From: Dorea_A sp016295505
GTDB lineage: Bacteria > Bacillota > Clostridia > Lachnospirales > Lachnospiraceae
Length of the DNA: 64,000 nt
Reading direction: 5' to 3'
Assembly (NCBI RefSeq): GCF_039832105.1
Contig: NZ_JBDOHS010000005.1
Location: 130,487-194,486 of the forward strand
Shown: positions 16,792-26,085 of the stretch, one piece after another
Numbering within the stretch: position 1 is the first letter of the stretch
Layout of the letters: the number at the start of each line of letters is the position of its first letter
Program-made: the position numbers and the translations under genes
Notes under the pieces: model-generated
Database searches by the model: none
Seen by the model: only the letters and a program-made list of their open reading frames with translations
What the model was told of the DNA's origin: nothing

Positions 16792-16837
16792 GTTCCGCGC
16801 GACCAGGATCGGCAACCTCCCCATGGTCCCGCGGAAC
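16792..16837 (-). promoter_or_regulatory. Long GC-rich hairpin between dnaK and dnaJ
   Basis: Arms GTTCCGCGCGACCA and TGGTCCCGCGGAAC pair over 14 bp with one mismatch around an 18-nt loop. No T run follows on the minus strand, so it is not a standard terminator. It could be an mRNA processing or stability element setting the dnaK:dnaJ ratio. Confidence 0.55.
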
Positions 16838-16877
16838 ATCCTCCACACTAATCTGAAATCCGACTCATCTTAGTGTT

Positions 16878-18755
16878 TTAGACCTCTTTAAAATCTCCGT
16901 CTACAACATCATCGCCCTGGAATCCTTCCGGTGCCGGGCCTGCTCCTGCATTAGCTCCTGCACCCGCATCCGGTCCAGCCTGATATGCTGCGCCAGCCTG
17001 CTCATACATCTTGGTAAACAGTTTCTGTGCGCTCTCTGTCAGTTTTTCTTTTCCAGCCTTAATCTCAGCGATCTCAGAATCTGACATATTATCCATATTT
17101 ACTTTTTCAAGTAATTCTTTTAATGCTTTGCAATCAGCTTCTACAGCAGCCTTATCAGCGCCGTCAAGCTTATCTCCTACTTCCTGCAGAGCCTTTTCTG
17201 TCTGGAATACCATAGCATCTGCTTCGTTCTTTGCATCGATTCCTTCTTTACGTTTCTTATCCTGAGCCTCAAATGCTGCAGCCTCTTTTACAGCCTTATC
17301 GATCTCTTCATCAGACATGTTGGATCCTGCAGTGATCGTGATATGCTGCTCTTTTCCGGTTCCGAGATCTTTTGCAGATACATTTACGATACCATTTGCA
17401 TCGATATCAAATGTAACTTCGATCTGTGGGATTCCACGTGGAGCCGGTGCGATTCCGTCCAGTCGGAACTGTCCCAGAGACTTGTTATCTCTTGCGAACT
17501 GTCTCTCACCCTGTACAACATTGATATCTACGGCTGTCTGATTGTCAGCTGCTGTAGAGAAGATCTGGCTCTTCTTTGTCGGGATTGTTGTATTTCTCTC
17601 GATCAGTCTTGTTGCAACACCACCCATTGTCTCGATAGACAGTGACAGCGGAGTAACATCCAGAAGAAGGATATCGCCTGCGCCTGTATCGCCGGCAAGC
17701 TTACCACCCTGAACGGATGCACCAAGTGCAACACACTCATCCGGGTTCAGAGATTTGCTTGGCTCTTTACCAGTCAGACGTTTTACTTCTTCCTGTACAG
17801 CCGGAATACGTGTGGAACCACCAACCAGAAGTACCTGGCCAAGTTCGGAAGCTGAGATACCTGCATCAGACAGTGCTCTCTGCACCGGCTCAGATGTCTT
17901 CATTACAAGATCATGTGTCAGTTCATCGAATTTTGCTCTTGTGAGGTTCATATCAAAGTGCTTCGGACCTTCTGCTGTAGCTGTGATGAACGGCAGGTTG
18001 ATGTTGGTTGTTGTTGCAGAAGACAGCTCTTTCTTAGCCTTCTCTGCTGCTTCTTTTAATCTCTGAAGTGCCATCTTATCTGTAGATAAGTCTACACCTT
18101 CCTGTTTCTTGAATTCAGCGATCATGTAGTCTGTAATCTTCTGGTCAAAATCATCTCCACCAAGTCTGTTGTTACCTGCGGTAGACAATACTTCGATAAC
18201 ACCGTCACCGATCTCAATGACAGATACGTCAAATGTACCTCCACCTAAGTCATATACCATGATCTTCTGCTCTTTCTCATTGTCAAGACCATAAGCAAGA
18301 GCTGCAGCTGTAGGCTCGTTGATGATACGTTTTACATCAAGACCTGCAATCTTACCTGCATCCTTTGTTGCCTGACGCTGAGCATCGTTAAAGTAAGCCG
18401 GAACTGTGATAACAGCCTCTGTTACTTTTTCTCCCAGATATCCTTCTGCATCTGCTTTCAGTTTCTGAAGGATCATTGCAGAAATCTCCTGTGGAGAATA
18501 TTTCTTGTCATCAATTGTTACTCTGTAATCAGAACCCATCTCTCTCTTGATAGAAGAGATTGTTCTCTCTGCATTTGTAACTGCCTGACGTTTTGCAGGT
18601 TCACCTACGAGACGTTCTCCTGTCTTTGTAAATGCTACAACGGATGGAGTTGTTCTTGCGCCTTCTGTATTGGCAATCACGGTCGGCTGTCCACCTTCCA
18701 TAACTGCTACACAACTGTTTGTCGTTCCTAAGTCAATACCAATAATTTTTCCCAT
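16878..18755 (-). CDS. dnaK: Chaperone protein DnaK (Hsp70)
   Basis: 625 residues. ATPase domain 1-360 with IGIDLGTTNSCVAV at the N terminus, the phosphate loop VYDLGGGTFDVSV and the adenosine loop VLLVGGSTRIPAV; linker DVTPLSLSIETMGG; then the beta-sandwich substrate domain and helical lid, ending in a Gly/Ala-rich tail. Start ATG after GGAGGATATT. It lies 62 bp after grpE and shares the CIRCE promoter upstream of hrcA. Normal in every visible respect. Confidence 0.98.
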   Translation of the reverse strand: MGKIIGIDLGTTNSCVAVMEGGQPTVIANTEGARTTPSVVAFTKTGERLVGEPAKRQAVTNAERTISSIKREMGSDYRVTIDDKKYSPQEISAMILQKLKADAEGYLGEKVTEAVITVPAYFNDAQRQATKDAGKIAGLDVKRIINEPTAAALAYGLDNEKEQKIMVYDLGGGTFDVSVIEIGDGVIEVLSTAGNNRLGGDDFDQKITDYMIAEFKKQEGVDLSTDKMALQRLKEAAEKAKKELSSATTTNINLPFITATAEGPKHFDMNLTRAKFDELTHDLVMKTSEPVQRALSDAGISASELGQVLLVGGSTRIPAVQEEVKRLTGKEPSKSLNPDECVALGASVQGGKLAGDTGAGDILLLDVTPLSLSIETMGGVATRLIERNTTIPTKKSQIFSTAADNQTAVDINVVQGERQFARDNKSLGQFRLDGIAPAPRGIPQIEVTFDIDANGIVNVSAKDLGTGKEQHITITAGSNMSDEEIDKAVKEAAAFEAQDKKRKEGIDAKNEADAMVFQTEKALQEVGDKLDGADKAAVEADCKALKELLEKVNMDNMSDSEIAEIKAGKEKLTESAQKLFTKMYEQAGAAYQAGPDAGAGANAGAGPAPEGFQGDDVVDGDFKEV

Positions 18756-18817
18756 GATAAATATCCTCCTGATTTCATTTATTTTGCCATCTGCTTATTC
18801 TTACCAAGCTGCTTTTG

Positions 18818-19519
18818 TTAATTTGCTACTTTTACCATACTGTGTCTCACTACAGAGTCACGGTACATATATCCCTTCTGGAACTCTTCAGCGACGATGT
18901 TCTCGCCCAGGTTCTCATCCTCCACATGCATGACCGCATTATGGAAATTCGGGTCAAACGGCTGTCCTACCGCTTCGATAGGTTTCACCTCGATTCCTTC
19001 CAGAGTGGTAATCAGTTGTTTGTAGATCTTTTCCATTCCCTGGACAAATGGATCTTCTTTTTCTTCTTCTTTGACTGCTCCCAATCCTCTTTCGAAATTG
19101 TCAATCACCGGAAGAATCTTTTCTATGATATCTTTCGCACCTACTTCGTACATCTGAGACTTTTCCTTCTCCGTACGTTTGCGGAAGTTATCAAACTCTG
19201 CCATCGAACGAGCAAGCCTGTCTGTCAGCTCTTCTATCTTCTCGTCCTTTTTATCTTTTTTCTTTTTACCAAACAGCTTTTTGCCGGATTTCCCGGTTTC
19301 TGTTGCTTCTTCAGAATCTTCTTCTTTGTCTTCTGCTTCTTCTTCTGTGGTCTCTTCCTCGCCTGCCGCCTCTTCTTCGCTGTCAGCTTCCGCTTCGACT
19401 TCATTCTCTTCCGTCTCTGCTTCCTCTTTCGCTTCTTCCTGCTGGCCTGCTGCTTTCTTTGCTTCCTCCACAGCTTCCTTTACCATCTCTTCCTGGCTTT
19501 TTTCCTGATTATTTTCCAA
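18818..19519 (-). CDS. grpE: Nucleotide exchange factor GrpE
   Basis: 233 residues from a TTG start at 19519 with AAAGGTGG upstream, 16 bp after the hrcA stop. The first 85 residues are a low-complexity, very acidic Glu/Ala tract, longer than in many GrpEs. The conserved coiled coil and beta domain follow (EFDNFRKRTEKEKSQMYEVGAKD, then GVEVKPIEAVGQPFDPNFHNAVMHVED-like block in the last 70 residues). It promotes ADP release from DnaK and acts as a thermosensor in the family. Confidence 0.95.
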   Translation of the reverse strand: MENNQEKSQEEMVKEAVEEAKKAAGQQEEAKEEAETEENEVEAEADSEEEAAGEEETTEEEAEDKEEDSEEATETGKSGKKLFGKKKKDKKDEKIEELTDRLARSMAEFDNFRKRTEKEKSQMYEVGAKDIIEKILPVIDNFERGLGAVKEEEKEDPFVQGMEKIYKQLITTLEGIEVKPIEAVGQPFDPNFHNAVMHVEDENLGENIVAEEFQKGYMYRDSVVRHSMVKVAN

Positions 19520-19535
19520 GGGTTATTCCACCTTT

Positions 19536-20579
19536 CTATTCATTCTTATGAAACATCTGATCCAGTTCATTTTGCAGACGCTTCATAGACTTTAACACAT
19601 GCTCATAATCCATTCGCTTCGGTCCGATAATACCTATCGTTCCCTTCATTCCGTCTCCCAATTCATAGGTCGCGGTAACTACGCTGCAGTCTTTCATATT
19701 CTGTACCGGCGTCTCATCTCCGATGTATACCTGAATTCCGGTATTCTCATCCTGCGACAATGTCCGGGTCACCAGCTCAGTCAGCTGCTGCTTTTCCTCA
19801 AATGCACTGATGATCTCCTGTGCGCTCTGCTTGTCACTCAGTTCCGGATATTTGAAGATGTTCGTTGCTCCGCTGGTATAGATCTGCATCTCTTCATCAA
19901 TCTGAATTGCATCTGCAACTGCATCCAGTACATTGCCGATCACCTGACTGTGTATACCGGCCTGTTCCTTCAGCCTTGCAATCAGTCCCAGATTGATCTC
20001 TTCGATGGACATGCCATTTAATGTTGTGTTCAAAAGCATATTCAGTTTTAACAGATTCTCGTTGCTGATTGGTTCCTCGATATCGATGATCTTATTCTTG
20101 ATCACGTTACCGCCAAGAACAATAACTGCGATGATCTGCTCATCATCGACCATGGACAGCTGAATGAACTTGATCCGGTTGGCACTGTTTCTTGGTGTGG
20201 AAACCATCGTTGCATAATTGGTGCTGTTGGCAAGCACCTTTGCCGCCTGCTTCAGAAGCTGTTCCATCTTGTCTGCCTTTTCCAGCATCTGCTCCTGCAT
20301 CTCATTCAACTCATGCTCTTTTTCTTCCATCAGCATATCTACATAGAGTCTGTAGCCTTTGTCCGAAGGGATACGTCCTGCTGACGTATGAGGCTGGATG
20401 ATATATCCCATCTCTTCCAGATCCGCCATCTCATTACGAATGGTAGCAGAACTGAGATTCAGATCCGTATATTTGGAAATCGTTCTCGATCCAACCGGTT
20501 CTCCTGTCTCCAGATAATTCTGAATGATCGCATGAAGAATCTTCAGCTTCCGGTCGCTGAGCCCATCTGTCAATATCAT
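19536..20579 (-). CDS. hrcA: Heat-inducible transcription repressor HrcA
   Basis: 347 residues from ATG 20579, chosen for the AAAGGAGGAGG site just upstream; the longest frame would run back through the CIRCE element. The N-terminal winged helix (about 1-75) includes LETGEPVGSRTISKYTDLNLSSATIRNEM split over the recognition region, then the GAF-like HrcA domain. HrcA, folded with GroEL help, binds CIRCE and represses this operon. First gene of hrcA-grpE-dnaK-dnaJ, in the classic Firmicutes order. Confidence 0.97.
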   Translation of the reverse strand: MILTDGLSDRKLKILHAIIQNYLETGEPVGSRTISKYTDLNLSSATIRNEMADLEEMGYIIQPHTSAGRIPSDKGYRLYVDMLMEEKEHELNEMQEQMLEKADKMEQLLKQAAKVLANSTNYATMVSTPRNSANRIKFIQLSMVDDEQIIAVIVLGGNVIKNKIIDIEEPISNENLLKLNMLLNTTLNGMSIEEINLGLIARLKEQAGIHSQVIGNVLDAVADAIQIDEEMQIYTSGATNIFKYPELSDKQSAQEIISAFEEKQQLTELVTRTLSQDENTGIQVYIGDETPVQNMKDCSVVTATYELGDGMKGTIGIIGPKRMDYEHVLKSMKRLQNELDQMFHKNE

Positions 20580-20608
20580 CTGTTCCTCCTCCTTTCGGTT
20601 TTCCTCTG

Positions 20609-20635
20609 TTAGCACTCTGTAATTTTGAGTGCTAA
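20609..20635. promoter_or_regulatory. CIRCE operator
   Basis: Perfect TTAGCACTC-N9-GAGTGCTAA, the HrcA binding site, 30 bp before the hrcA start. A further half site TAGCACTC is at 20655-20662, overlapping the -10. Confidence 0.97.
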
Positions 20636-20650
20636 CATCTTTCGAATATT

Positions 20651-20679
20651 AAGATAGCACTCCATTTTACGTTTGTCAA
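20651..20679 (-). promoter_or_regulatory. Sigma-A promoter of the hrcA operon
   Basis: Minus strand -35 TTGACA (20674-20679), 17-bp spacer, -10 TATCTT (20651-20656). CIRCE follows directly downstream, placing repressor over the start region. Confidence 0.85.
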
Positions 20680-20841
20680 CACTGTTTATACTTTTTTTAC
20701 AAAACAATTTTATACCTAAAATGGGAGCAGAAAATAAGGAATTGTCAGTGATACAGGCTATACTCCTTTCCATCCCATTTCTAGTCGATTTCAAATACCA
20801 TCTCAAATTTCCAAAATCAATCTATACATGCATATAACCAA

Positions 20842-20997
20842 TCTCTACATGCTAATAATTTTAGGGAAATCCATCAAGAAATCTCATTTCAAATCTGTAC
20901 ATGTAAATAATTCTGGGAAAATCCATCAAGAAATCTAATTTCATATCTGTACATGCAAATAATTCTGGGAAAATCCATCAAGAAATCTAATTTCTAG
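20842..20997. repeat. Three tandem 52-bp repeats upstream of hrcA
   Basis: Units at 20842-20893, 20894-20945 and 20946-20997. The last two match at about 48 of 52 bases and the first at about 43. Each starts near TACATG and contains AATCCATCAAGAAATCT. A degenerate fourth copy continues from 20998. No coding frame spans the block. Confidence 0.9.
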
Positions 20998-21075
20998 TAT
21001 ATGCATGAAAAAGCTTTAAAAAATTACCATCAAAATATCCAATATCAATTTCTTGATTGAAAAGGACGCAAAAAC

Positions 21076-21143
21076 ATACCATCAGGACGTCGAATATCAC
21101 ATCTATGATGGTATAGGTATACCACTATGATGGTATAGGTATA
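21076..21143. repeat. ATACCATCA inverted and direct repeats
   Basis: ATACCATCA (21076-21084) is the exact inverse of TGATGGTAT (21106-21114). The 19-mer CTATGATGGTATAGGTATA occurs at 21103-21121 and again at 21125-21143. The CCATCA core recalls the neighbouring 52-bp units. With those it fills the roughly 550-bp gap between the hrcA promoter and the next gene's terminator, where I see no gene. Confidence 0.8.
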
Positions 21144-21230
21144 TCTCTCTGCCATTGCCATCATGAACTCCCATGACAAGTACATATAATGAAAACAAAT
21201 GTATCAGAAACGTTCGCCGACAGGTGCACA

Positions 21231-21265
21231 AAAAAATAAGAGATTGTCCTGCGACAATCCCTTAT
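21231..21265 (-). terminator. Terminator of the small orphan gene
   Basis: Minus-strand stem ATAAGGGATTGTC with GACAATCTCTTAT followed by seven T residues. Confidence 0.85.
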
Positions 21266-21281
21266 GCATAGCTTGCTTCTC

Positions 21282-21575
21282 TTAGCTGAGTTCGATCTTT
21301 TCAGCCTCTTCCGGTTTAAAATCGTTTCTGAGATCATAGATATTATGTCCAGTAGATTCGCTCAGTACTCTTCCCTCTAATGAATAGCAGCGGATGAATC
21401 TCTTGTTATCTACGGTTGACCAGTGCTCTACATCCCATGTAAGATATCCGTCTTCATCGGTTTTCTTTTCCTTCAGATACAGATCCACCTGACGACCATT
21501 CTTCATGATCTGAATCAGACCATCTGTTCCTGCTACTTCTACTTCTTCTTTTTTTACTGTGTCATAAATCTTCAT
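21282..21575 (-). CDS. Hypothetical protein, 97 aa
   Basis: I do not recognise the family. The gene has a strong ribosome site (TAAGGAGGAAAC), an ATG and its own terminator, so it is very likely real. The product is a charged, soluble protein with no membrane segment, no cysteine pair and no nucleic-acid motif. Residues 1-40 (MKIYDTVKKEEVEVAGTDGL and on) and the aromatic-rich middle suggest a small beta-rich fold. It lies between rarA upstream (131 bp) and the repeat block downstream. Confidence 0.8.
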   Translation of the reverse strand: MKIYDTVKKEEVEVAGTDGLIQIMKNGRQVDLYLKEKKTDEDGYLTWDVEHWSTVDNKRFIRCYSLEGRVLSESTGHNIYDLRNDFKPEEAEKIELS

Positions 21576-21705
21576 TTTGTTTCCTCCTTAAATTGTTCCT
21601 GCTTCACATTTAATCAGTTCCGCATTCCCCTTGATTGCTCTGTAACGATTATACGCTTTATAATAGGAAAACACAAGAACCGTTCTGTCTTTTCTCACTT
21701 GAAAT

Positions 21706-23025
21706 CTATGACTGTCTCTTCAGGTATTCCATCCACTCCCGGATCTCCTTCTCATGCCCGTTCTCACTCGGCTTATAAAAGGTTTCACCCTGTATCTCGT
21801 CAGGAAGATACTGCTGCTTCACATAATGATCCGGATAATCATGCGCATACCTGTAACCGACTCCGTGTCCCAGATTCTTAGATCCTTTATAATGTGCATC
21901 CTGGAGATGTGACGGAACCGTGGTTCTCTTCTGCTTCACACTTTCCATCGCGTCAAAGATTGCATTTGTAGCAGAGTTGCTCTTCGGAGCTGTCGCTACG
22001 TACAGTACAGCCTGTGACAGAATGATCTGTGCTTCCGGCATACCGATCCGTTCAACCGCCTGTGCCGCAGATACCGCTACCGTAAGTGCCATCGGATCTG
22101 CATTTCCCACATCTTCCGAAGCACAGATCATGATCCTCCTTGCAATAAACTTGATATCTTCCCCTGCATACAGCATCTTTGCAAGATAATATACCGCTGC
22201 ATCCGGGTCAGAGCCCCGCATGCTCTTGATAAATGCGGATATCGTATCGTAATGATTGTCTCCTGTCTTATCATAGCGGACCACACGCTTCTGAATGCAT
22301 TCACCGGCCACCTCAAGCGTCAGATGAATCTTTCCGTCTTCGCTCCTCGGCGTCGTAAGGATTCCAAGCTCTACCGCATTCAATGCATTTCTCGCATCCC
22401 CACCCGAGATGTCTGCCAGAAACTCCATCGCATCATCCTCGATCACTGCCTGATAGCTTCCCATTCCCTTTTCCACATCATACACCGCACGGTGTAAAAG
22501 CGTCTTAATATCCTCTTTATCCAGCGGATGCAGTTCAAAGATACTGGAACGTGAGATCAGCGCACTGTTCACCTCAAAGTAAGGATTCTCCGTAGTCGCA
22601 CCAATCAGAATGATCGTCCCGTCCTCTACAAAAGGCAGAAGATAATCCTGCTGACTTTTATTGAATCTGTGAATCTCATCCACAAACAGGATCGTCTTCT
22701 TATGATACATCCCCTGCAGTTCCTTGGCTTTACTGACCACTTCCTCCATATCCTTTTTCCCGGCCACAGTTGCATTGATCTGGGTAAATTCTGCGCTGGT
22801 AGTATGCGCGATCACCTTTGCGAGTGTTGTCTTTCCGGTTCCCGGAGGACCATAAAAAATGACCGAACTCAACTTATCTGCCTTGATCGCGCGATACAGA
22901 AGCTTGTCTTTTCCAATAATATGCTGCTGCCCCACCACTTCATCCAGCGTGGTCGGACGAAGTCTGGATGCCAGAGGCGCTTCCTTTTCCATATTCTGTT
23001 CTCTCATATAATCAAATAAATCCAT
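21706..23025 (-). CDS. rarA: Replication-associated recombination protein A (AAA+ ATPase)
   Basis: 439 residues from ATG 23025, which follows GGGGGAAG; the open frame extends 19 codons further without support. RarA/MgsA acts at stalled replication forks. Walker A GPPGTGKTT (about 56-64), Walker B LFVDEIHRFNK, sensor GATTENPYF, then the C-terminal tetramerisation domain with RGSDPDAAVYYLAKML and DAHYKGSKNLGHGVGYRYAHDYP parts. Starts 19 bp after the tcdA stop, so likely co-transcribed. Confidence 0.95.
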   Translation of the reverse strand: MDLFDYMREQNMEKEAPLASRLRPTTLDEVVGQQHIIGKDKLLYRAIKADKLSSVIFYGPPGTGKTTLAKVIAHTTSAEFTQINATVAGKKDMEEVVSKAKELQGMYHKKTILFVDEIHRFNKSQQDYLLPFVEDGTIILIGATTENPYFEVNSALISRSSIFELHPLDKEDIKTLLHRAVYDVEKGMGSYQAVIEDDAMEFLADISGGDARNALNAVELGILTTPRSEDGKIHLTLEVAGECIQKRVVRYDKTGDNHYDTISAFIKSMRGSDPDAAVYYLAKMLYAGEDIKFIARRIMICASEDVGNADPMALTVAVSAAQAVERIGMPEAQIILSQAVLYVATAPKSNSATNAIFDAMESVKQKRTTVPSHLQDAHYKGSKNLGHGVGYRYAHDYPDHYVKQQYLPDEIQGETFYKPSENGHEKEIREWMEYLKRQS

Positions 23026-23044
23026 CTTCTTCCCCCTGTCCCTT

Positions 23045-23761
23045 CTAACACTCACAGATGTCCCGGATGACCTCTCCTGCAATCAAAAGGCCTGCAACCG
23101 GAGGAACAAAAGACACACTTCCCGGAATTGAACGCCTTTGTCCCTTTTCTTCTCCACTGTCCCTTCCGGAAATATCCACCGGCTTTTCTTTCGAATATAA
23201 TACCTTCAGATGAAAGATTCCCTTTGCCTTCAATTCCTTTCGCATGACCTTGCACAGAGGACATACAGAAGTCTTACTGATGTCTGTGATTTCAAACATC
23301 TCTGCATGCAGCTTATTCCCCGTCCCCATACAGGATATGATCGGGATCTCATCTGCTTTGGCCCGTTCCACCAGTGCAAGCTTTGCCGTCACCGTATCGA
23401 TTGCATCCACGATATAATCCGGTCGCTCCTCAAAGAGCGCATCCATATTCTCAGGAAGCACAAACATCTCATGCGTCACTACTTCCGTCTGCGGACAGAT
23501 ATCCCGGATTCTTTCTTTCATCACCTGCGTCTTATACTGCCCGATCGTACTGTGATACGCGATAGACTGCCGGTTAATATTCGTAAGCGACACCGTATCG
23601 TTATCCACCAGAATCAACCGTCCTACGCCGCTTCTCGCAAGCGCCTCAATACAATGGGAGCCGACGCCGCCGACTCCCAGTACCATCACCGTACTCTTTC
23701 TCAGCCTGTGAAGACCTTCCTCTCCGATCAACAGCTCTGTTCTTGAAAATTCATTTGCCAT
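23045..23761 (-). CDS. tcdA: tRNA threonylcarbamoyladenosine dehydratase (E1-like)
   Basis: 238 residues. ThiF/E1-like ATP-dependent enzyme that converts t6A37 of tRNA to its cyclic form. N-terminal FSRTELLIGEEGLHRL is diagnostic of TcdA; the nucleotide loop GVGGVGSHCIEALARSGVGRL lies near residue 32 and LVDNDTVSLTNINRQ follows. CPLCK near 165 supplies a CxxC that may bind metal. First gene of a pair with rarA. Confidence 0.93.
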   Translation of the reverse strand: MANEFSRTELLIGEEGLHRLRKSTVMVLGVGGVGSHCIEALARSGVGRLILVDNDTVSLTNINRQSIAYHSTIGQYKTQVMKERIRDICPQTEVVTHEMFVLPENMDALFEERPDYIVDAIDTVTAKLALVERAKADEIPIISCMGTGNKLHAEMFEITDISKTSVCPLCKVMRKELKAKGIFHLKVLYSKEKPVDISGRDSGEEKGQRRSIPGSVSFVPPVAGLLIAGEVIRDICEC

Positions 23762-23795
23762 ATCTTAACCTTTCGTCTACTTCATCTACTGTCAG

Positions 23796-24542
23796 CTAAT
23801 CTAATATCAATTGATCTACCGTTACAAATTCATATCCCTTTTTCTGTAATATATCTATGATGCGAAGTGCCGCATCCACACTCGATCCGTAACAATCGTG
23901 CATTAAGATAATATCATTTTCCTCCGCTTCCGTCACTACCTTATTTACAATTTCATCGACGTTCTCAGTCGTCCAGTCCAACGGATCAATCGTCCACATG
24001 ACCGGCATGACCTCTATCTCCAGTTCCAGATCCCTCTGCCACAGTCCAAATGGCGGCCGCATGTATTCCACATGCTCTCCTGTAATGGAGCAGATGACCT
24101 GATCTGTCAGTTCGATCTCCTCTCTTGCCTTTTCATCCGATACTTTTGTGATCTCCACATGATGATAGGTGTGGTTGCCGATCAGATGCCCTTCTTCATA
24201 TTCTCTTTTCACCAGATCCGGATAACGTTCCGCATTTTCCCCAATCAGGAAAAATGTTGCTTTGACTCCCCTTTCCTTCAGTCCATCAAGAAGCCTTCCC
24301 GTACATTCCGCACTTGGCCCGTCATCAAATGTAATTGCAATCTGCGGTGCCTCTCGGACCATGGAGGAAGCTACATATTGAACAGCCTCTCCGATTGTCT
24401 CTTCCTGTGTATGTCCATCTGCGCTCCCTCCCATATACCCGGGGCTCTGTAATATCTCCCATATCTGAAACAGGCAGAACAGGCCGCCTGCAATACAGAT
24501 CATACATAATATCCCAATTCCACCATCGACTCTGCGCTTCAT
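23796..24542 (-). CDS. Membrane-anchored polysaccharide deacetylase (NodB/CE4)
   Basis: 248 residues from ATG 24542 (AAAGGAGTTC upstream). One N-terminal membrane anchor (about residues 8-28) puts the catalytic domain outside. CE4 motifs are present: ITFDDGPS (catalytic and metal Asp pair), the metal His motif HTYHH, RPPFG, IDPLDWT and ILMHD. The family removes N-acetyl groups from peptidoglycan or other cell-surface glycans; which substrate applies cannot be told. The gene ends 34 bp before tcdA. Confidence 0.92.
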   Translation of the reverse strand: MKRRVDGGIGILCMICIAGGLFCLFQIWEILQSPGYMGGSADGHTQEETIGEAVQYVASSMVREAPQIAITFDDGPSAECTGRLLDGLKERGVKATFFLIGENAERYPDLVKREYEEGHLIGNHTYHHVEITKVSDEKAREEIELTDQVICSITGEHVEYMRPPFGLWQRDLELEIEVMPVMWTIDPLDWTTENVDEIVNKVVTEAEENDIILMHDCYGSSVDAALRIIDILQKKGYEFVTVDQLILD

Positions 24543-24652
24543 GAACTCCTTTTTTCCCTCCTGCATACTGCTGATCCATGATATCCGGATCTCCCGGCGG
24601 AAATTCCCGCTACCTTATATATTATGAAGCCATTCAAATGTGTATGAACGCA

Positions 24653-24681
24653 TTGCATTATATATACTATAATGATATAAT
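24653..24681 (+). promoter_or_regulatory. Promoter of MATE transporter
   Basis: -35 TTGCAT (24653-24658), 17-bp spacer, -10 TATAAT (24676-24681), start point near 24688, about 36 bp before the ATG. Confidence 0.7.
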
Positions 24682-24723
24682 ACCCCGTGTTGTTCAGAAT
24701 AAATGATTCAGGAGGGATCAATA

Positions 24724-26085
24724 ATGACCGAAACACACACCAAAGAAAACAAAATGGGAACGATGCCTGTTCCAAAGCTTCTGATCTCCATGTCACTGCC
24801 CATGATGATCTCCATGCTGGTACAGGCTCTTTATAATATTGTAGACAGCATGTTCGTTGCAAAATTGAGCGAAGATGCTCTGACCGCCGTATCACTGGCA
24901 TTTCCGGTTCAAAATCTGATGATTGCGGTTGCTGCCGGAACAGGTGTCGGTATCAATGCGCTGCTGTCCCGTAATCTGGGAGAAAAGAACTTTGAAGGCG
25001 CCAACAAAGCTGCACGAAACGGCATCTTTCTTGCCATTATCAGCTGCATCATATGTGCACTGCTTGGCACCGTCGGCTCACACTTTTTCTTTGCCATGCA
25101 GACAGACAATACAGCGATCGTTACATACGGAACACAATATATGCAGATCATCACCCTTTTTTCCTGCGGAATCTTTCTTCAGGTCACCCTTGAGCGACTG
25201 CTTCAGTCCACCGGAAAGACCATCTACAGCATGATCACACAGGGAACCGGCGCCATCATCAACATCATACTGGATCCTGTTCTGATCTTCGGACTGTACG
25301 GATTTCCAAGACTAGAGGTTGCAGGAGCCGCCATCGCAACCATCTTCGGCCAGATGATCGCAGTTACCATGTCCCTTTTCTTTAATATAAGAAAGAACAA
25401 AGAGATCAACATCAACTTAAAAGGATTCCGTCCGGATTCCCGAATCATCAAAACCATCTATGAGGTCGGTGTTCCTTCCATCATCATGCAGTCCATCGGC
25501 TCTGTCATGACATTTGGAATGAACAAGATCCTTCTGATGTTCTCTTCCACCGCAGCTGCCGTGTTCGGTGTATACTTCAAGCTCCAGAGCTTCATCTTTA
25601 TGCCGGTATTCGGTCTGAATAACGGCATGATACCGATCATTGCCTACAACTACGGCGCAAGAAATAAAAAGAGAATCATGCAGACTGCAAAGATCAGTAT
25701 TCTGATCGCCGTCTCCATCATGCTGATCGGACTGATCATCTTCCAGATCTTCCCGGAATTCCTGCTCCGGAATCTCTTTGATGCATCCGATACCATGCTT
25801 GCGATCGGTGTGCCTGCACTCAGGATCATCAGCTTAAGCTTCCTGTTCGCAGGATACTGTATCGTAGCCGGTTCCATCTTCCAGGCCCTCGGCAACGGAG
25901 TCTACAGCCTGATCGTCTCTGCCGCAAGACAACTGATGGTTATCCTGCCGGTGGCATACATATTTGCAAAAGTGTTCGGATTACATGCTGTATGGTGGGC
26001 GATCCCGATCGCAGAGATCGTATCCCTGACACTGTCGACGATATTATTAAGACGCATCTATCAGAAAAAGGTAAAGCCGCTGTAG
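24724..26085 (+). CDS. MATE-family efflux transporter
   Basis: 453 residues from ATG 24724, preceded by AGGAGGGATC. About 12 membrane helices; the N-terminal PVPKLLISMSLPMMISMLVQ and VDSMFVAKLSE blocks are typical of the DinF/NorM-like MATE branch in Clostridia. Multidrug or metabolite export by Na+ or H+ antiport is the family role. Monocistronic: own promoter upstream and a terminator overlapping the stop. Confidence 0.92.
   Translation: MTETHTKENKMGTMPVPKLLISMSLPMMISMLVQALYNIVDSMFVAKLSEDALTAVSLAFPVQNLMIAVAAGTGVGINALLSRNLGEKNFEGANKAARNGIFLAIISCIICALLGTVGSHFFFAMQTDNTAIVTYGTQYMQIITLFSCGIFLQVTLERLLQSTGKTIYSMITQGTGAIINIILDPVLIFGLYGFPRLEVAGAAIATIFGQMIAVTMSLFFNIRKNKEININLKGFRPDSRIIKTIYEVGVPSIIMQSIGSVMTFGMNKILLMFSSTAAAVFGVYFKLQSFIFMPVFGLNNGMIPIIAYNYGARNKKRIMQTAKISILIAVSIMLIGLIIFQIFPEFLLRNLFDASDTMLAIGVPALRIISLSFLFAGYCIVAGSIFQALGNGVYSLIVSAARQLMVILPVAYIFAKVFGLHAVWWAIPIAEIVSLTLSTILLRRIYQKKVKPL

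Noticed and set aside
18818..19588. Long plus-strand frames opposite grpE
   Set aside because: Shadows produced by the Glu-rich codon bias of grpE.
20842..21143. CRISPR array
   Set aside because: Units are directly adjacent near-identical 52-mers without variable spacers, and no cas gene is nearby.
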